NCBI GenBank assembly: GCA_039704465.1
Contig: JASFAU010000019.1
Span: forward strand, 496,001-560,000
Length of the DNA stretch: 64,000 nucleotides
DNA from: Plasmodiophora brassicae
Taxonomy: Eukaryota; Endomyxa; Phytomyxea; Plasmodiophorida; Plasmodiophoridae
Direction: 5' to 3'
Positions 1-9,353 of the stretch are shown piece after piece. The position numbers and the translations under genes are program-made. Under the pieces are notes generated by a model, which saw only the letters and a list, made by a program, of their open reading frames with translations, was not told the DNA's origin and searched no databases. Numbering within the stretch: the first letter of the stretch is position 1; each line of letters opens with the position of its first letter.

Positions 1-531
1 AACGTCCGCGTGCATTGTCGCGGCAATCATAGCTATGTCGTCCCGTGCACGTTTCGTGGACGCGACAGCGACCAAGAGCGACCGCATATCGAGGAAATCA
101 GCGGCGATCAACAGTCGGCACAGCGTATCGCCCGTTAACGCCGCCAACCTGTTCTCGACCCATTCCAAGGCGAGGTCGACCTATAAACCGGGATCATCCA
201 TCAGGGGGATCCTGGCGCAGAACTGCGAATGTGACAGAACCTCCTCGACAGCGGTTGCGTTCATGAACTCCACGATCAGCTGCAACTCGCTACTGGCAAT
301 GTTCGGCACCTGAACGCGACCCACGCGATCGCCAAGGTCGCCGATCAAACCGTCGAGCACTTTGGAATGGGACGCCGCCGTCCAGGCGTCCACGGCATAG
401 TCGACGTCAGCGTCGCTGGCCGAGCGCAGCGTGATGATCAACGCATCAACACGGCCACTGAGCCCGACGATGACCATGATCATGAAGGACACCGGTGTTC
501 CGGCCGGACGAACGGGCCTCCTGAACGACAT
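1..531 (-). CDS. Secreted SKP1/BTB-POZ-fold protein, 3' end beyond window
   Basis: Exons 531-241 and 180-1 (continuing off the left edge), joined across a 60-nt GT-AG intron (181-240) that holds an in-frame stop. The visible 157 residues start with a hydrophobic stretch (SFMIMVIVGLSG) that reads as a signal peptide or anchor. A SKP1-like domain follows: beta start LIITLRS, then VPNIASSELQLIVEF, and after the intron LCRLLIAADFLDM, which matches the SKP1 helix pattern with AANYLDI. The ATG at 531 was chosen because it puts the hydrophobic segment near the N terminus; an in-frame ATG at 675 is also open. A full-length paralogue lies at 47987-49622 with an intron at the same place. By analogy, ankyrin repeats probably follow off the edge. 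SKP1/BTB folds usually link substrates to cullin ubiquitin ligases; whether a secreted form does so is inference. Confidence 0.6.
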
Positions 532-1305
532 CCCAGGCACCCGTTGTTGCTTCTTGCGTCCGCCAGACACGTCCTCGCCGGCCAAACTGGCCCAGCAAAA
601 ACTCCGAGGGATGTCCCTACGGAATCCGAGACGTGCAGCACACTCCTCGTGCGCGGAATGCCTACACGGTCTCATGAAGCGGGCGCCGGTGCACGCTCAT
701 CGCATACGTAGATGTCAATACACTCGGGGGATACAGCAGCTTTCGACGAAATGGATGGCTCCCCGTGTACACAGCCTTGAACGGGGGCGCGTGGCCACAG
801 GTTGCTGGTCACGTGGAGACGGCAGTGTCATGGCCTTAGGTGATACGGCAGGCACAGCGCGTCTATCGCCATCGTCCTGATGTTGCCATGGGCCCATTCC
901 AAGTCGTGGTATCAGCCGTAACTAGATGGAGTTGCTCTATCGTCTCTGTGACGTCAGAACTTGTTCGCGACCTGGCTCGAGCTTGTCGAACCGGTTTCCA
1001 CTTCTACGCAACTACATAGGTAGGTGGGCGGTTCGAACGTCATGCGTTGCTAAAAATAGTTTCGCAGTTGTCCGTTCACGTCGGTCGACACTTCGGTCGA
1101 CACGAACCCCGTCCACGGCACAGACGGACATGACTGGCGCTGATCTAAAAACGGGTCTCGGTTCGACAATCCTATTTCTGGACACGCCAAGTGTCGGTCT
1201 GGACGGCCGCACTGGTCACGGCAAACGCCGCGCCGGACACGTTCAATCTGCAAATCGCTTCGTCTGTGCAACATCGATCGAAAGCCACCCCATTGACTAC
1301 ACGCC
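532..1305. other. Intergenic stretch, no gene recognised
   Basis: This lies between the divergent starts of the SKP1/BTB-fold gene and the secreted gene at 1306. Open frames exist on both strands, but none carries a family signature or a convincing splice pattern. Part of it should hold both promoters. A short direct repeat (GTCGACAC) sits near 1085-1105. Confidence 0.4.
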
Positions 1306-1857
1306 ATGTCGGCCATCAAGTTCCTGTTTGTCTTCGCCCTGGTCTTCGCCGCCGTTGCATACGCCGCCGATGATGATGCCGCGCCCCCGGCTGACCCGAG
1401 CAACGCTCCGGGCTTCTTCAGTAGGATTGGGACGGGGATTGGGAGGATTGGGACGGGGATTGGGACGAAGATGGGTTTGGTCAAGGACGACAGTACCGGC
1501 GAACTGGGCAACACTGGCGCTATCGACGGCGAGCCGGTAGCGGACCAGAACAAGTTCGTCAGCAAGAACATTCTGATGAAGGCAGGGCTGGCCACCGAGG
1601 TCGACGGGAAGATGCAGATGACACGGGCTGGTGCTATCGCTGCTGGCGCCGGCGCCGTTGTTGCTGCCGGTGCTACTGCTGCTGCTGTCGTCGGCAAGGA
1701 CGGAATGCAGAAAGGCTACGCCGCGATGAAGGACAAGGTTGCGACCTACACCGGCTACAAGGACAACGCGAAGGACGACCCTGCGAAGAACTCGGCGACG
1801 TCGGTGTACGTCGGTGCCACCGTGATTGCCGCAGCTGCCTTCGCCGTCCTCGCATGA
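1306..1857 (+). CDS. Small secreted protein, possible GPI anchor
   Basis: Intronless frame of 183 residues. It begins with a textbook signal peptide (MSAIKFLFVFALVFAAVAYA), followed by an acidic Pro/Ala-rich segment. A Gly-Ile repeat (IGTGIGRIGTGIGT) is encoded by a small DNA repeat at 1429-1468. There is an Ala/Gly-rich hydrophobic stretch in the middle, and the protein ends in a hydrophobic tail (YVGATVIAAAAFAVLA) with no following charge, which looks like a GPI-attachment signal. The middle hydrophobic stretch could instead be a membrane helix. No family is recognised. A candidate poly(A) signal AATAAA lies at 1896-1901. Being small, secreted and family-less, it is a candidate surface or effector protein; that is inference only. 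Confidence 0.7.
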   Translation: MSAIKFLFVFALVFAAVAYAADDDAAPPADPSNAPGFFSRIGTGIGRIGTGIGTKMGLVKDDSTGELGNTGAIDGEPVADQNKFVSKNILMKAGLATEVDGKMQMTRAGAIAAGAGAVVAAGATAAAVVGKDGMQKGYAAMKDKVATYTGYKDNAKDDPAKNSATSVYVGATVIAAAAFAVLA

Positions 1858-2032
1858 TCAGCCATCACTGTGGCCGTTCTGTTTGTCAATCTTCCAATAA
1901 ACGATTGATCGACCTCCCAAGCAACGAATCCAGCTGCGCCAGCAACGGGAATGTATTGTGGCCTTGTGCTATGCGTCCTGGTTGAGGGACTGTTGAGCAG
2001 CGGACGGTGACCGCGGCAAACCCAGATCCAGA

Positions 2033-2560
2033 TTACTGTTCTGCAGCGTAATGCACAGATCTGTCACTGGTACTCAGCGGAGAATATACCAGACGTATCC
2101 ATGAATACGTACAAACGACAGCGAATGACATGCCCGTGATGCAGGCAGGGACCACAAGGAGGAGCTCGACGCGCGTGAACCAATATATCACAGGAGACAT
2201 CATCCTGCAGGTGTCCGGTTCGGTGAACCAACCGTACAGAAGCAGGGCTAGACTAACCCAGGTGCACCGGTGCAACCACGATAACATGGTTGGCGGGAAG
2301 ATCCCCGTGTCGTCATGGCCGCGTTCAGTGCTCTTTACCAGCAACGGTAATACCCAGCCGAGCGATACGGTATCTCTGAAGGCGGTCAGGACCAGCAGCG
2401 CCCTGTAGTAATTCAGGAAGGCGTGACACGAGGACTCTTTCTGCGCCAGGACACCCAAGCAGACCGCCAGGTCGAACGCGTAAACGGCGGCGGCGTACAT
2501 CGGCATCCTCGATCGGTGCCCGACATAATCAGCATCGAGCATTGCTAACTGTTGACTCAT
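2033..2560 (-). CDS. Multi-pass membrane protein, unknown function
   Basis: Open frame of 175 residues from the ATG at 2560. About four hydrophobic segments are visible: around YAAAVYAFDLAVCLGVL, LNYYRALLVLTAF, WVSLALLLYGWF and ELLLVVPACITGMSFAVVC. The frame also runs further upstream without an obvious start. No family motif is recognised and there is no signal peptide distinct from the first helix. It converges with the secreted gene ending at 1857. It could be one exon of a larger gene. Confidence 0.45.
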   Translation of the reverse strand: MSQQLAMLDADYVGHRSRMPMYAAAVYAFDLAVCLGVLAQKESSCHAFLNYYRALLVLTAFRDTVSLGWVLPLLVKSTERGHDDTGIFPPTMLSWLHRCTWVSLALLLYGWFTEPDTCRMMSPVIYWFTRVELLLVVPACITGMSFAVVCTYSWIRLVYSPLSTSDRSVHYAAEQ

Positions 2561-2957
2561 GCGCCACCTGACACCGCGGTCACTGGCGCACGCTGGGACC
2601 ACCGGCGAACATGTGGACCGGCGCCGGACGTCGTGCTCGACCGGCCGCGGCACTGAGGTGCTCCTGACGACGTCGACGTAGTTGCTGGTCGATGGCGGTC
2701 GCCGTTCGTTGTGTCCTGATAGGCCCGAACGCTATGATGTTTCGTTGCGCGCGGAAATGCCATCTGGGGAACCGTAAAGCACGCCAAAGTACGCACGTAA
2801 ACGATGATTAAGGATCGGCATGCTTTACTAGTATAAAGTGCATGTATACGATTAGATCATGACGTTGATCAGGGGCTGGAGAATATAAATATTATTGGGG
2901 CGCAAGATATGATGAAGGAATTGCAAAGGGAGCAGAGTCGCGTCGCTTTCTCGATGC
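2561..2957. other. Intergenic stretch between tandem minus-strand genes
   Basis: About 400 bases with an AT-rich patch at 2800-2900 (TATAAATATTATT near 2884). It probably holds the 3' end of the gene at 2958-3536 and the promoter of the membrane-protein gene. No coding pattern is supported. Confidence 0.35.
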
Positions 2958-3536
2958 TTATTCTTTGGCGGGGCTTTGGGCGTCGTGCATTGCCGTCACG
3001 ACCTCCCTGAACGTGGCAACGTTCAGCTTGAACTGGTCGAAACCGATATACGCCAGGCCAGCGTCTTTGAGATTGGATACGTTGTCCTTGGCGCTGTTCC
3101 AGTACTCGTCGAACTTTTTCCTATTGACGATACGCAGGCCCATTAGGCCTAACGCCGCCACGAGCGTCGTCGGCATTACGACCTTCCTCGCCGCCCAGCC
3201 GATCGATTTTGATACAGCTCTCTTCAGTTCGTCAACCGCCAGAAGCGTGGCACCCGTACCTGCCGACAGCAACGCCAGTTTCGTGTACGACATGCTCAGC
3301 AGTTCAGGCGGCACTTGTGGATAGTATTTCTGGAGGTTCATAACGACCATGTTCTGGAGTCCTGCGATGCCAGTACTAGGCTTATCGTTATCTGTCATAA
3401 ACAACTCGGGGGTCAGCTCCAGTCCTGCGTTCGACCCCGTATACGCTGCGCATTTCGCACCTGCCGACGTCGACGCTTTCGTAATAATTACAGTCAAAGT
3501 CAGCAGCAGCGCTAGCACCACCAGCGCGGTCTTCAT
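2958..3536 (-). CDS. Secreted protein with internal membrane helix
   Basis: Intronless frame of 192 residues with a strong signal peptide (MKTALVVLALLLTLTVIITKA). A lumenal part contains one early Cys. A second hydrophobic stretch near residues 88-100 and another around residues 120-135 (VVMPTTLVAALGLMGL) follow, and the C terminus is charged. No family recognised. It diverges from the MADS-box gene, with about 390 bases between the starts. Like the gene at 1306 it is short, secreted and orphan, so the two may belong to the same functional class. Confidence 0.7.
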   Translation of the reverse strand: MKTALVVLALLLTLTVIITKASTSAGAKCAAYTGSNAGLELTPELFMTDNDKPSTGIAGLQNMVVMNLQKYYPQVPPELLSMSYTKLALLSAGTGATLLAVDELKRAVSKSIGWAARKVVMPTTLVAALGLMGLRIVNRKKFDEYWNSAKDNVSNLKDAGLAYIGFDQFKLNVATFREVVTAMHDAQSPAKE

Positions 3537-3929
3537 CGAGGGCTGTGGTTAGCGTTCCGTTGTCGCTTTCACACTGGCAGCATGACCCGGGTCACCGCGC
3601 AAACTGCGAGCTCTAATATCGGTCGGCCCATCTACGTACATAGCGCTCCGCCCCATACGTGCATGGCAAACTGATGGTCGACCGAAATTAGGTTCGATGA
3701 AGAGCACCTGCTGTTCTGGAAACGGAACCGGGATGCCCAAACCTCGGCCGTGGGACGAGCGGTTCTATTCTTGAATCGCTGTGGTCTAATTCGAGATCTG
3801 CGGCTGGGACCCCGGGGCCCATGATGGCCGTGGAAGCTGCGTGCGGCCCTTTCTATAATTAGGACCGACCACGGGTCTCGGGCATCGATTGCTCGTTGCA
3901 GCTCTGCTGGCGGGACTCATTCCGCAATC
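3537..3929. other. Divergent promoter region
   Basis: About 390 bases between the start of the secreted gene (minus) and the MADS-box gene (plus). No coding frame, repeat or recognisable element stands out. Confidence 0.35.
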
Positions 3930-4475
3930 ATGGTGGCCAAGAACGATGTGATCGTCGACGACCCGTCCCCGATTGCCAAACGACGTGACTCAACGTTCAG
4001 GAAGCGGAGGCATGGTCTAGTCAAGAAGGCGCACGAGTTAGCAACGCGTTCGTCACCGATGGCATTGCCCTGACTGATGCACTGCTAACCCATGTGCCCG
4101 ATCGTAGTGTGCGACTGCGAAGTGTCGGTGCTGGTAATCCCAAAGGATGGGTCGACGAACATCACCAAGTTCTCAAGTGGCGACTTTGACCAACTGTGGT
4201 CGTGCTTCGAGGAGTTCCGGGACAGGGGAGCGGCCGACGTTGGCAAGACATCGTCGTCACCCAGATCGCGCGAGGCCCACCCGCTGACGTCCTTCAGGCA
4301 CGCCTCCGACGAGACCTGGATGCACAGCCTGTTCAGCGAGGTTGACGCCGGCTTCCGGAAAGGATCCATCTCCTCCGGGGCATCCAGCTCCGTCCCGTCC
4401 GCCGCCGACGCCTTCTTCAGCAATGACGACCATACCACTGCTGTGCAACTCGACGACGAGTTCCTCGTCAACTAA
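3930..4475 (+). CDS. Short MADS-box transcription factor
   Basis: Exons 3930-4047 and 4108-4475, joined across a 60-nt intron (GT at 4048, AG at 4107, branch-like CTAAC). Splicing restores the MADS core: DSTFRKRRHGLVKKAHELA is followed by TLCDCEVSVLVI, the DNA-binding helix and first strand of the SRF/MEF2/MADS family. KRR, GL-KKAxEL and LCDCEV are all present. The product is only 161 residues: the MADS domain starts within about 20 residues of the N terminus, and a Ser/Asp-rich tail of about 90 residues has no recognisable K-box or MEF2 domain. The extreme N-terminal arm is unusual (VAKNDVIVDDPSP rather than the common GRKKI). It should bind CArG-type AT-rich sites as a dimer in the nucleus. 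Confidence 0.8.
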
Positions 4476-4743
4476 ATCGTACTGCAATCCCCGGCCCACT
4501 AATACATTATTGTCACGCATATACGTCCGTGCAGCTGCGTTCCTACATGGTTACACGCACACGCACCGGATCCGCACCCGATCACACGTTGCAACGCATG
4601 AATCATTCATCTGTTTGGGGCGGGCGTGAGCGGGTAGAAGGCGACGGGGCCGGTGGGACGGGATCCCGGGAATGTCAGTCGCGTTTAGAACGAGAGCTGC
4701 GCAGTAATTTTCTCCGCCCGTTACGGCGGGGTCGGCCCCCACA

Positions 4744-5492
4744 GTGGTCCGCCAGTCACAGATGCCGCGCACGAAGGCGCCGACCGTCGTCGACTCGGAC
4801 GATGGCGACGGCGACGGGGGCGACGGCGTGTTCGAGGTCGAGGAGATCCGCGCGACACGCAGACGGCACGGCGTCACCCAGTACCTGATTAAATGGCAGG
4901 GGTACCCGGAGTCGGAGAACACGTGGGAACCGGGTCGGTAGGCGCGCGTCGCACGTGCTGCGGCTCCGGGGGGCGCTCATCGTTCCACTCAGAGAGCCAT
5001 ATCCCTCCTGGTTTGATCGACGAATTCCGACAGATCCAGTCGGAGATGAAACCGCATAGAAAAAAGAAGTACGGGTCGCATGGTTCTCCGTCTTCTTTCT
5101 TCCCATTGAATGCGCGCAGGAAGCCCATCGTCAGCGATGCCGACAAGGAGCGATCCGGCAAAACGACGCCGACGAAGCGGAGAGGTCCTGCAACAAGCGC
5201 CAGTGAAGACAGCGGGTCAACGATCCACTCCCGTCGTAGATCGAAGAGCCCGCCCCGGAAGAAGGCGCACGTTGGCGAGGGGCCCCTGCGGCGCTCGCCG
5301 CCCGCGAAGCGCAGCGGTGCACGAACAGCGGTCGCTGATGCAAGCAAAGACGTCGAGGAACCGCCCAGGACGGCCGAGCAAGAGACGGGTGGCGACCTAC
5401 GTAAGCAGAGGTCGGGGATTCGTGCGGCGCTCGTCTGGCTGTCGTCGCTCGGCCACCAGTTCCTGAAACCGAACGCCGTCGACACCAACTGA
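4744..5492 (+). CDS. Chromodomain protein
   Basis: Exons 4744-4933 and 4993-5492, with a 59-nt intron at 4934-4992. The first exon ends the acidic N terminus and carries VFEVEEIRATRRRHG and YLIKWQGYPESENTWEP. Splicing adds ESHIPPGLIDEF, completing a canonical chromodomain (aromatic cage V-F, W, and the W of NTWEP). The remaining 150 residues are basic and Ser/Pro-rich with Lys/Arg clusters (KPHRKKK, SRRRSKSPPRKKAH) that look nuclear. No chromoshadow domain is visible, so this is HP1-like only in its first half. Translation could also start at the second ATG (4762); total length is 229 or 223 residues. It probably reads methylated histone H3. Confidence 0.85.
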
Positions 5493-5720
5493 CGCGAACA
5501 CGACCAGCAGCAGCAGCAGCAGACTTGATCGCCGAGTGCGCCCGCTTCTTCTATTTATACACGTTGTTATTCTATTCGACCCGCGAATGCTGTCGGCGGC
5601 GAGCGACAGGTCCTGTTCCTTCAGGTCGTCGGCCGTGAAGATGAACAGGTACCTGGTGACAATCAGGTTGGCCGGTCACTTGCACGCGGATCGGAGCTTG
5701 TCGCTGTATTAGTCGGAGCC

Positions 5721-6475
5721 TTACACGGCGTCAATCGCTGAGATCCGGTCCCGTCTCGGTCTGCCAGCTGGTTGCCGCTGTACCTTGGCGAGCGGTCGGC
5801 GCGGTCGCGCCCTCGAGTAGAACGCCGCGATGTGCCTGGACAGGGATTCGGGAGACAGGCCCGCGATCGGGAACGTGACCGCGCTCCAGATGACGGGATC
5901 CTGCGTGTCCATTCTGTGGCTGAACGGGGTGCCCAGTGTCACCCGATCGACGTGATGCCCGAGTCGTTCATAACACGCCACGTAATCCTGGACCACTGCG
6001 CGCGTGACCAATTAGCAAGCGTCTGTGCCGCGACGAGCAACGCGTCCTTTACAGGCAGTAACGGACGGGAAGTGAATGGGTCGGTACCCGAGCGATTTCT
6101 GCCTGCTGAGGCCCAGGGCACCGAATGCGCCGTCGGCTTCAAGCAGGCAGACGATGTGCCAGTAGCGTCTTCCATTGGCGACGCTGCGGAACCTGAGCGG
6201 GGATCGCACCAGGCCAGGTGTGCCACACGTGAGCACCATGGCGACCGCACACGCCTCCAGGCACTTAATCGGCAACGCCTCGGCCATGATGGCGTCGGCC
6301 ACCTGCGCCGTCGTCTGCATCGGATCCCGCTTATCGATCCTGCAGGAGGCAGTGCATGGGAAAGGGTTTGGAAACCTGGGGTTACCACCTACATGAAGAA
6401 CTGGAACCCGGTGTGGTTGTACTCGAGGGCGTCCAGGTAGTCTTGGATGGCGCGAACGCGATCCCGCACCGACAT
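5721..6475 (-). CDS. VASH: Vasohibin-like tubulin tyrosine carboxypeptidase
   Basis: Exons 6475-6393, 6339-6053 and 5995-5721; introns of 53 and 57 nt have canonical ends (GTAGGT..CTGCAG and GTAAAG..GCGCAG). The 214-residue product follows vertebrate vasohibin closely: IQDYLDALEYNHTGFQFF, then EALPIKCLEA with the catalytic Cys, YWHIV with the catalytic His, GALGLSR, and a final helical part (VQDYVACYERLGHHV). Family enzymes are transglutaminase-fold cysteine proteases that remove the C-terminal Tyr of alpha-tubulin. The protein is short, lacking the long basic N- and C-terminal extensions of animal forms. The animal partner SVBP is very small and was not seen nearby. It lies head-to-tail with the armadillo gene, about 100 bases away. 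Confidence 0.85.
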
Positions 6476-6571
6476 GTCTGGCGATAGAACAGGGCGTGGT
6501 AACGTCATGCTGAGTACGATGAATGGAGGGACACGTGCCATCATATTTCGAATATCATCCGGCAGAGTGTA

Positions 6572-8010
6572 TTACGCTTTGGCCGCAGGCAGCCGGTGCT
6601 CGTTCAGGATGCTTTCGACAAATACGGGAACGGGTGCCAGGCGGCGCTTGACGAAGAACGTGCTAAGTTCGGCGAGGGCAGGCGGGCACCGTGCGCATAG
6701 CTGCCGCAAACAGGTCGCCGCCTGATCGTTCCCGTTCGTGGCGCCGTTGACAAGGAACGGCACGATGCCCAGGCAGTCATACGCTGCCTGACACCCCTCG
6801 TCATCGTCCAGCAACGTTTGCAGCAACGACAGCACATTCGCAGTCGCCCGTCCCGTCTTCTCCTCCAGATGCCTTCGAATGGCGCAAGCCGATCCTCGAA
6901 CTCCCAACACCTGTTTGGCAGTCAGGGAACGTCCAGGCACGTGTTGCAGAACATAGCAGTGACTGACAGATCGAAGAATATATGGGCTGTGCTCTAGTAA
7001 TGCACTGGCGGTTGGTAGTGCGGTCTCGTTCTCCGCAATGTGGCGAAGGGCAATGGCCGCGTTCGTTCGAAGCGGTGTGGCGTCCGCTGTGTTGAGGACG
7101 ATGTCGCAGAGGGTTGATATTACGCCTGCGTTGGCAACTGCTGCCAGCTTGCCCTTCAGCGAGATCGACAGCGCCATGATGGCACCCGCCGCCCCCGACG
7201 CGATTGCTGGAACGTTGTACGTCAACAACTTTGTCATGACTGGGATGGCGCCGGCTTCGATTATGGTATCCTGTGGCCTAGCATCAGATTGCGCAAACGC
7301 GAGGCGAGTACGGCGGGAACCTTTGACTCGAGGCAATTGGACATGTTCCAGACGGCGCGAATCACGTCCAGCTTGTCGACATCGTTCGATACCGTCTCCA
7401 GCAGATTGAGCAACCGTTTGTAGTCTCGCAGCACAGCCTTCGTAGGGCGATCTATTCAGGAACGCATCAGATACCGCAATTAGCTGATTCGCCAAGGACG
7501 TGTACACGGCAGAAGGGAGGCAAGGCAGGCGGCCGCGCAGCACGCCACACGATCATCGTTGTCGAACAAGACGTTCAGCAACGTGGTGATAACGTTGTCG
7601 CTCTTGAGGAGGATCGCAAACGAATCCGGGGCCTCAGCCAGACGCCTGAGAGCGCGACCGACAGGCAGACGAATGCTGGGCGCATCATTGGCAACCCATT
7701 CCAGGACCAGATTGACGCCATCAACGCTGTTGACGAACGCATGGCGCCCGTCGAACATGTCCAGGAGGGCATCGATGATGAGAAAGATGTACACGATCGC
7801 GTTCTGATGCTGGCCGATGTCAGGAAGGGAGAGCCACCGGCGCAGGTCGGCGAAGACCCCGGCGTTAATCGCGATGACGTGGTTCGTCGGGTGGCCCAGG
7901 TACGAATGCAGGTCGGATAGGATGCCTGCCAGGTCGTCGAGCGGCAGGTCGGGGTTGTGCACCCGGTGGAGCAACGCGGTGAACGGGTTCAAAGCACGCG
8001 GGGACGCCAT
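6572..8010 (-). CDS. Armadillo-repeat protein
   Basis: Exons 8010-7506, 7451-7321 and 7270-6572, joined over introns of 54 nt (7452-7505) and 50 nt (7271-7320). The spliced protein is 444 residues of alpha-helical repeats. Typical armadillo signatures are SDNVITTLLNVLFDND, IRAVWNMSNCLESK joined to DTIIEAGAIPVMTKLL, and AGVISTLCDIVLNTAD with TNAAIALRHIAENE. This arrangement resembles the importin-alpha type Arm array, but the importin-beta-binding domain and the WxxxN ladder are not evident, so a transport role is not claimed. The start was put at the ATG at 8010. A region near residues 300-330 is less repeat-like and could hide another intron. Confidence 0.7.
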
Positions 8011-8239
8011 GTCAACGGCAATGCGGCCGACGAAGTGGGGGGTACTCGTCACGATCGTTCCAAGATGTTGATATAGTCCTGCGGCTGGAGGCACGCTCCA
8101 CTAGCGTGGAGTCAACATATGGCGCCGCCCTAATGTTCTCTAGGTAGGTCAGGTACATCCGCGGGGCTCGCAAATGGGATGATCCTCCTTCCCGGGAGGC
8201 ACTTACTATATGGCGGCCGCCCTAACCTGTGGGAAGCTG

Positions 8240-8260
8240 CGGAGTCCGTCGCGGAGTCCG
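8240..8260 (+). promoter_or_regulatory. Two-half-site motif upstream of RPL10A
   Basis: Half-site CGGAGTCCG occurs twice, spaced by TCG, ending 40 bases before the RPL10A start codon. The same layout occurs upstream of NOP2 (14875-14895) and RRP6 (57010-57030). It is either a shared transcription-factor site or a 5' UTR element. Confidence 0.55.
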
Positions 8261-8300
8261 GGACAGTGCGAGGCACAACACCAAGGGCTCTCGTGTTGCA

Positions 8301-9353
8301 ATGAGGTTCGGGGATTGCCCTGGCAGGATTCTATTTGGCGTGTGCTGACCGTGTCGCAGTAAGCTGTCGAGCGAGACCGTTCGCGACAATGTTCGCAAGA
8401 TCTTGGCCGAGGCCGAGGCCAAGAAGCGCAAGTTCACGGAGACGATCGAGCTGCAGGTCGCCCTGAAGAACTACGACGCCGCTCGTGACAAGCGTATCGC
8501 TGGTATGTGCCGGTGTTTCAACGTCGTGTGTGTTTGATGAGAAAACGATTTGCCCTCCATCGGACACCGATTGTGGCGATTAAATCATGGATAATTCAGT
8601 TTCTGACGCGTTTCAGTTGATCATTCTCGCCATCATTTCGTTGGACGTGCTCTGATTTCCGTCGATCTTAGGTCAGGTCAAGCTCCCGTACGTCCCGAAG
8701 CCGAAATCGCGCGTCTGCATTCTCGGTGATGCTCGTGCCTGTGACCAGGCCAAGGAGAAGGGCCTCGAGTTCATGTCCGAAGAGGATTTGAACAAGTTCA
8801 ACCGTAACAAGAAGCTCGTCAAGGTACAGTACGTTCTGCACTGTCTTTCGCGTCTGTTCATGATGAGTTTCTTGCTGTGTCGCCCCAATCGGATATTCTT
8901 TGTCGAGACCAACAGCTCTGATTTCTTCCGAGTGCTTTTCGTTGACGCGCGTCTCTATCGTGTTCTAATACGTTGCTGTCGCAGAAACTCGCCCAGCGCT
9001 ACGACGCGTTCCTGGCCTCGCCAACGCTGATCAAGAAGATCCCTCGTTTATTGGGTCCCACCCTGAACAAGGTCGGCAAGTTCCCCGGTGTCCTGGCGCC
9101 CAACTCCGACCCCGCCGAGAAGGTCGCTGAGATCTCCTCGACGATCAAGTTCAACCTTCGTATCAAGAAGGATCGCCCGATGTGCATGGGTACCGCCGTC
9201 GCCAACGTCGGCATGTCCGAGGACGAGATCGTCATGAACGTCAACCTTGCCGTTAACTTCATGGTCTCCCTGCTGAAGAAGAAGTGGCACAACTGCAAGC
9301 GCCTCTACCTGAAGAGCACCATGGGCCCTGCCCACAAGATCTACGGTTTCTAA
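8301..9353 (+). CDS. RPL10A: Large ribosomal subunit protein uL1 (L10a)
   Basis: Exons 8301-8305, 8360-8502, 8672-8823 and 8985-9353. The first coding exon is only five bases (ATGAG), so the second codon is split by the intron. The spliced product of 222 residues matches eukaryotic L10a throughout: KFTETIELQVALKNYD, NKKLVKKLAQRYDAFLAS, IPRLLGPTLNKVGKFP, STIKF, LAVNFMVSLLKKKW and LYLKSTMGP. The protein binds the L1 stalk of the 60S subunit. Intron 1 is 54 nt, but introns 2 and 3 are 169 and 161 nt, far longer than nearly all others here, and each contains a box C/D-like layout (see the snoRNA candidates). The start is fixed by homology and by the splice phase. Confidence 0.95.
8534..8606 (+). 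ncRNA. Candidate box C/D snoRNA in RPL10A intron 2
   Basis: Inside the 169-nt intron 8503-8671, TTGATGA at 8534-8540 resembles a C box (one base off RTGATGA) and CTGA at 8603-8606 a D box, 73 nt from end to end. CGTG upstream and CGCG downstream could pair as a weak terminal stem. A second CTGA lies at 8652-8655. No rRNA target was identified. Confidence 0.35.
8860..8921 (+). ncRNA. Candidate box C/D snoRNA in RPL10A intron 3
   Basis: Inside the 161-nt intron 8824-8984, a perfect C box ATGATGA lies at 8860-8866 and a D box CTGA at 8918-8921, 62 nt in all. Ribosomal-protein introns are classic snoRNA hosts, and the unusual intron length fits. The guide would be the bases before the D box (GAGACCAACAGCT). 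The rRNA target is unknown and the terminal stem is weak. Confidence 0.45.

Noticed and set aside
926..1697. Overlapping frames on both strands before and across the secreted gene at 1306
   Set aside because: No signal peptide, domain or splice pattern; they overlap a frame with clear signal-peptide and GPI-like ends.
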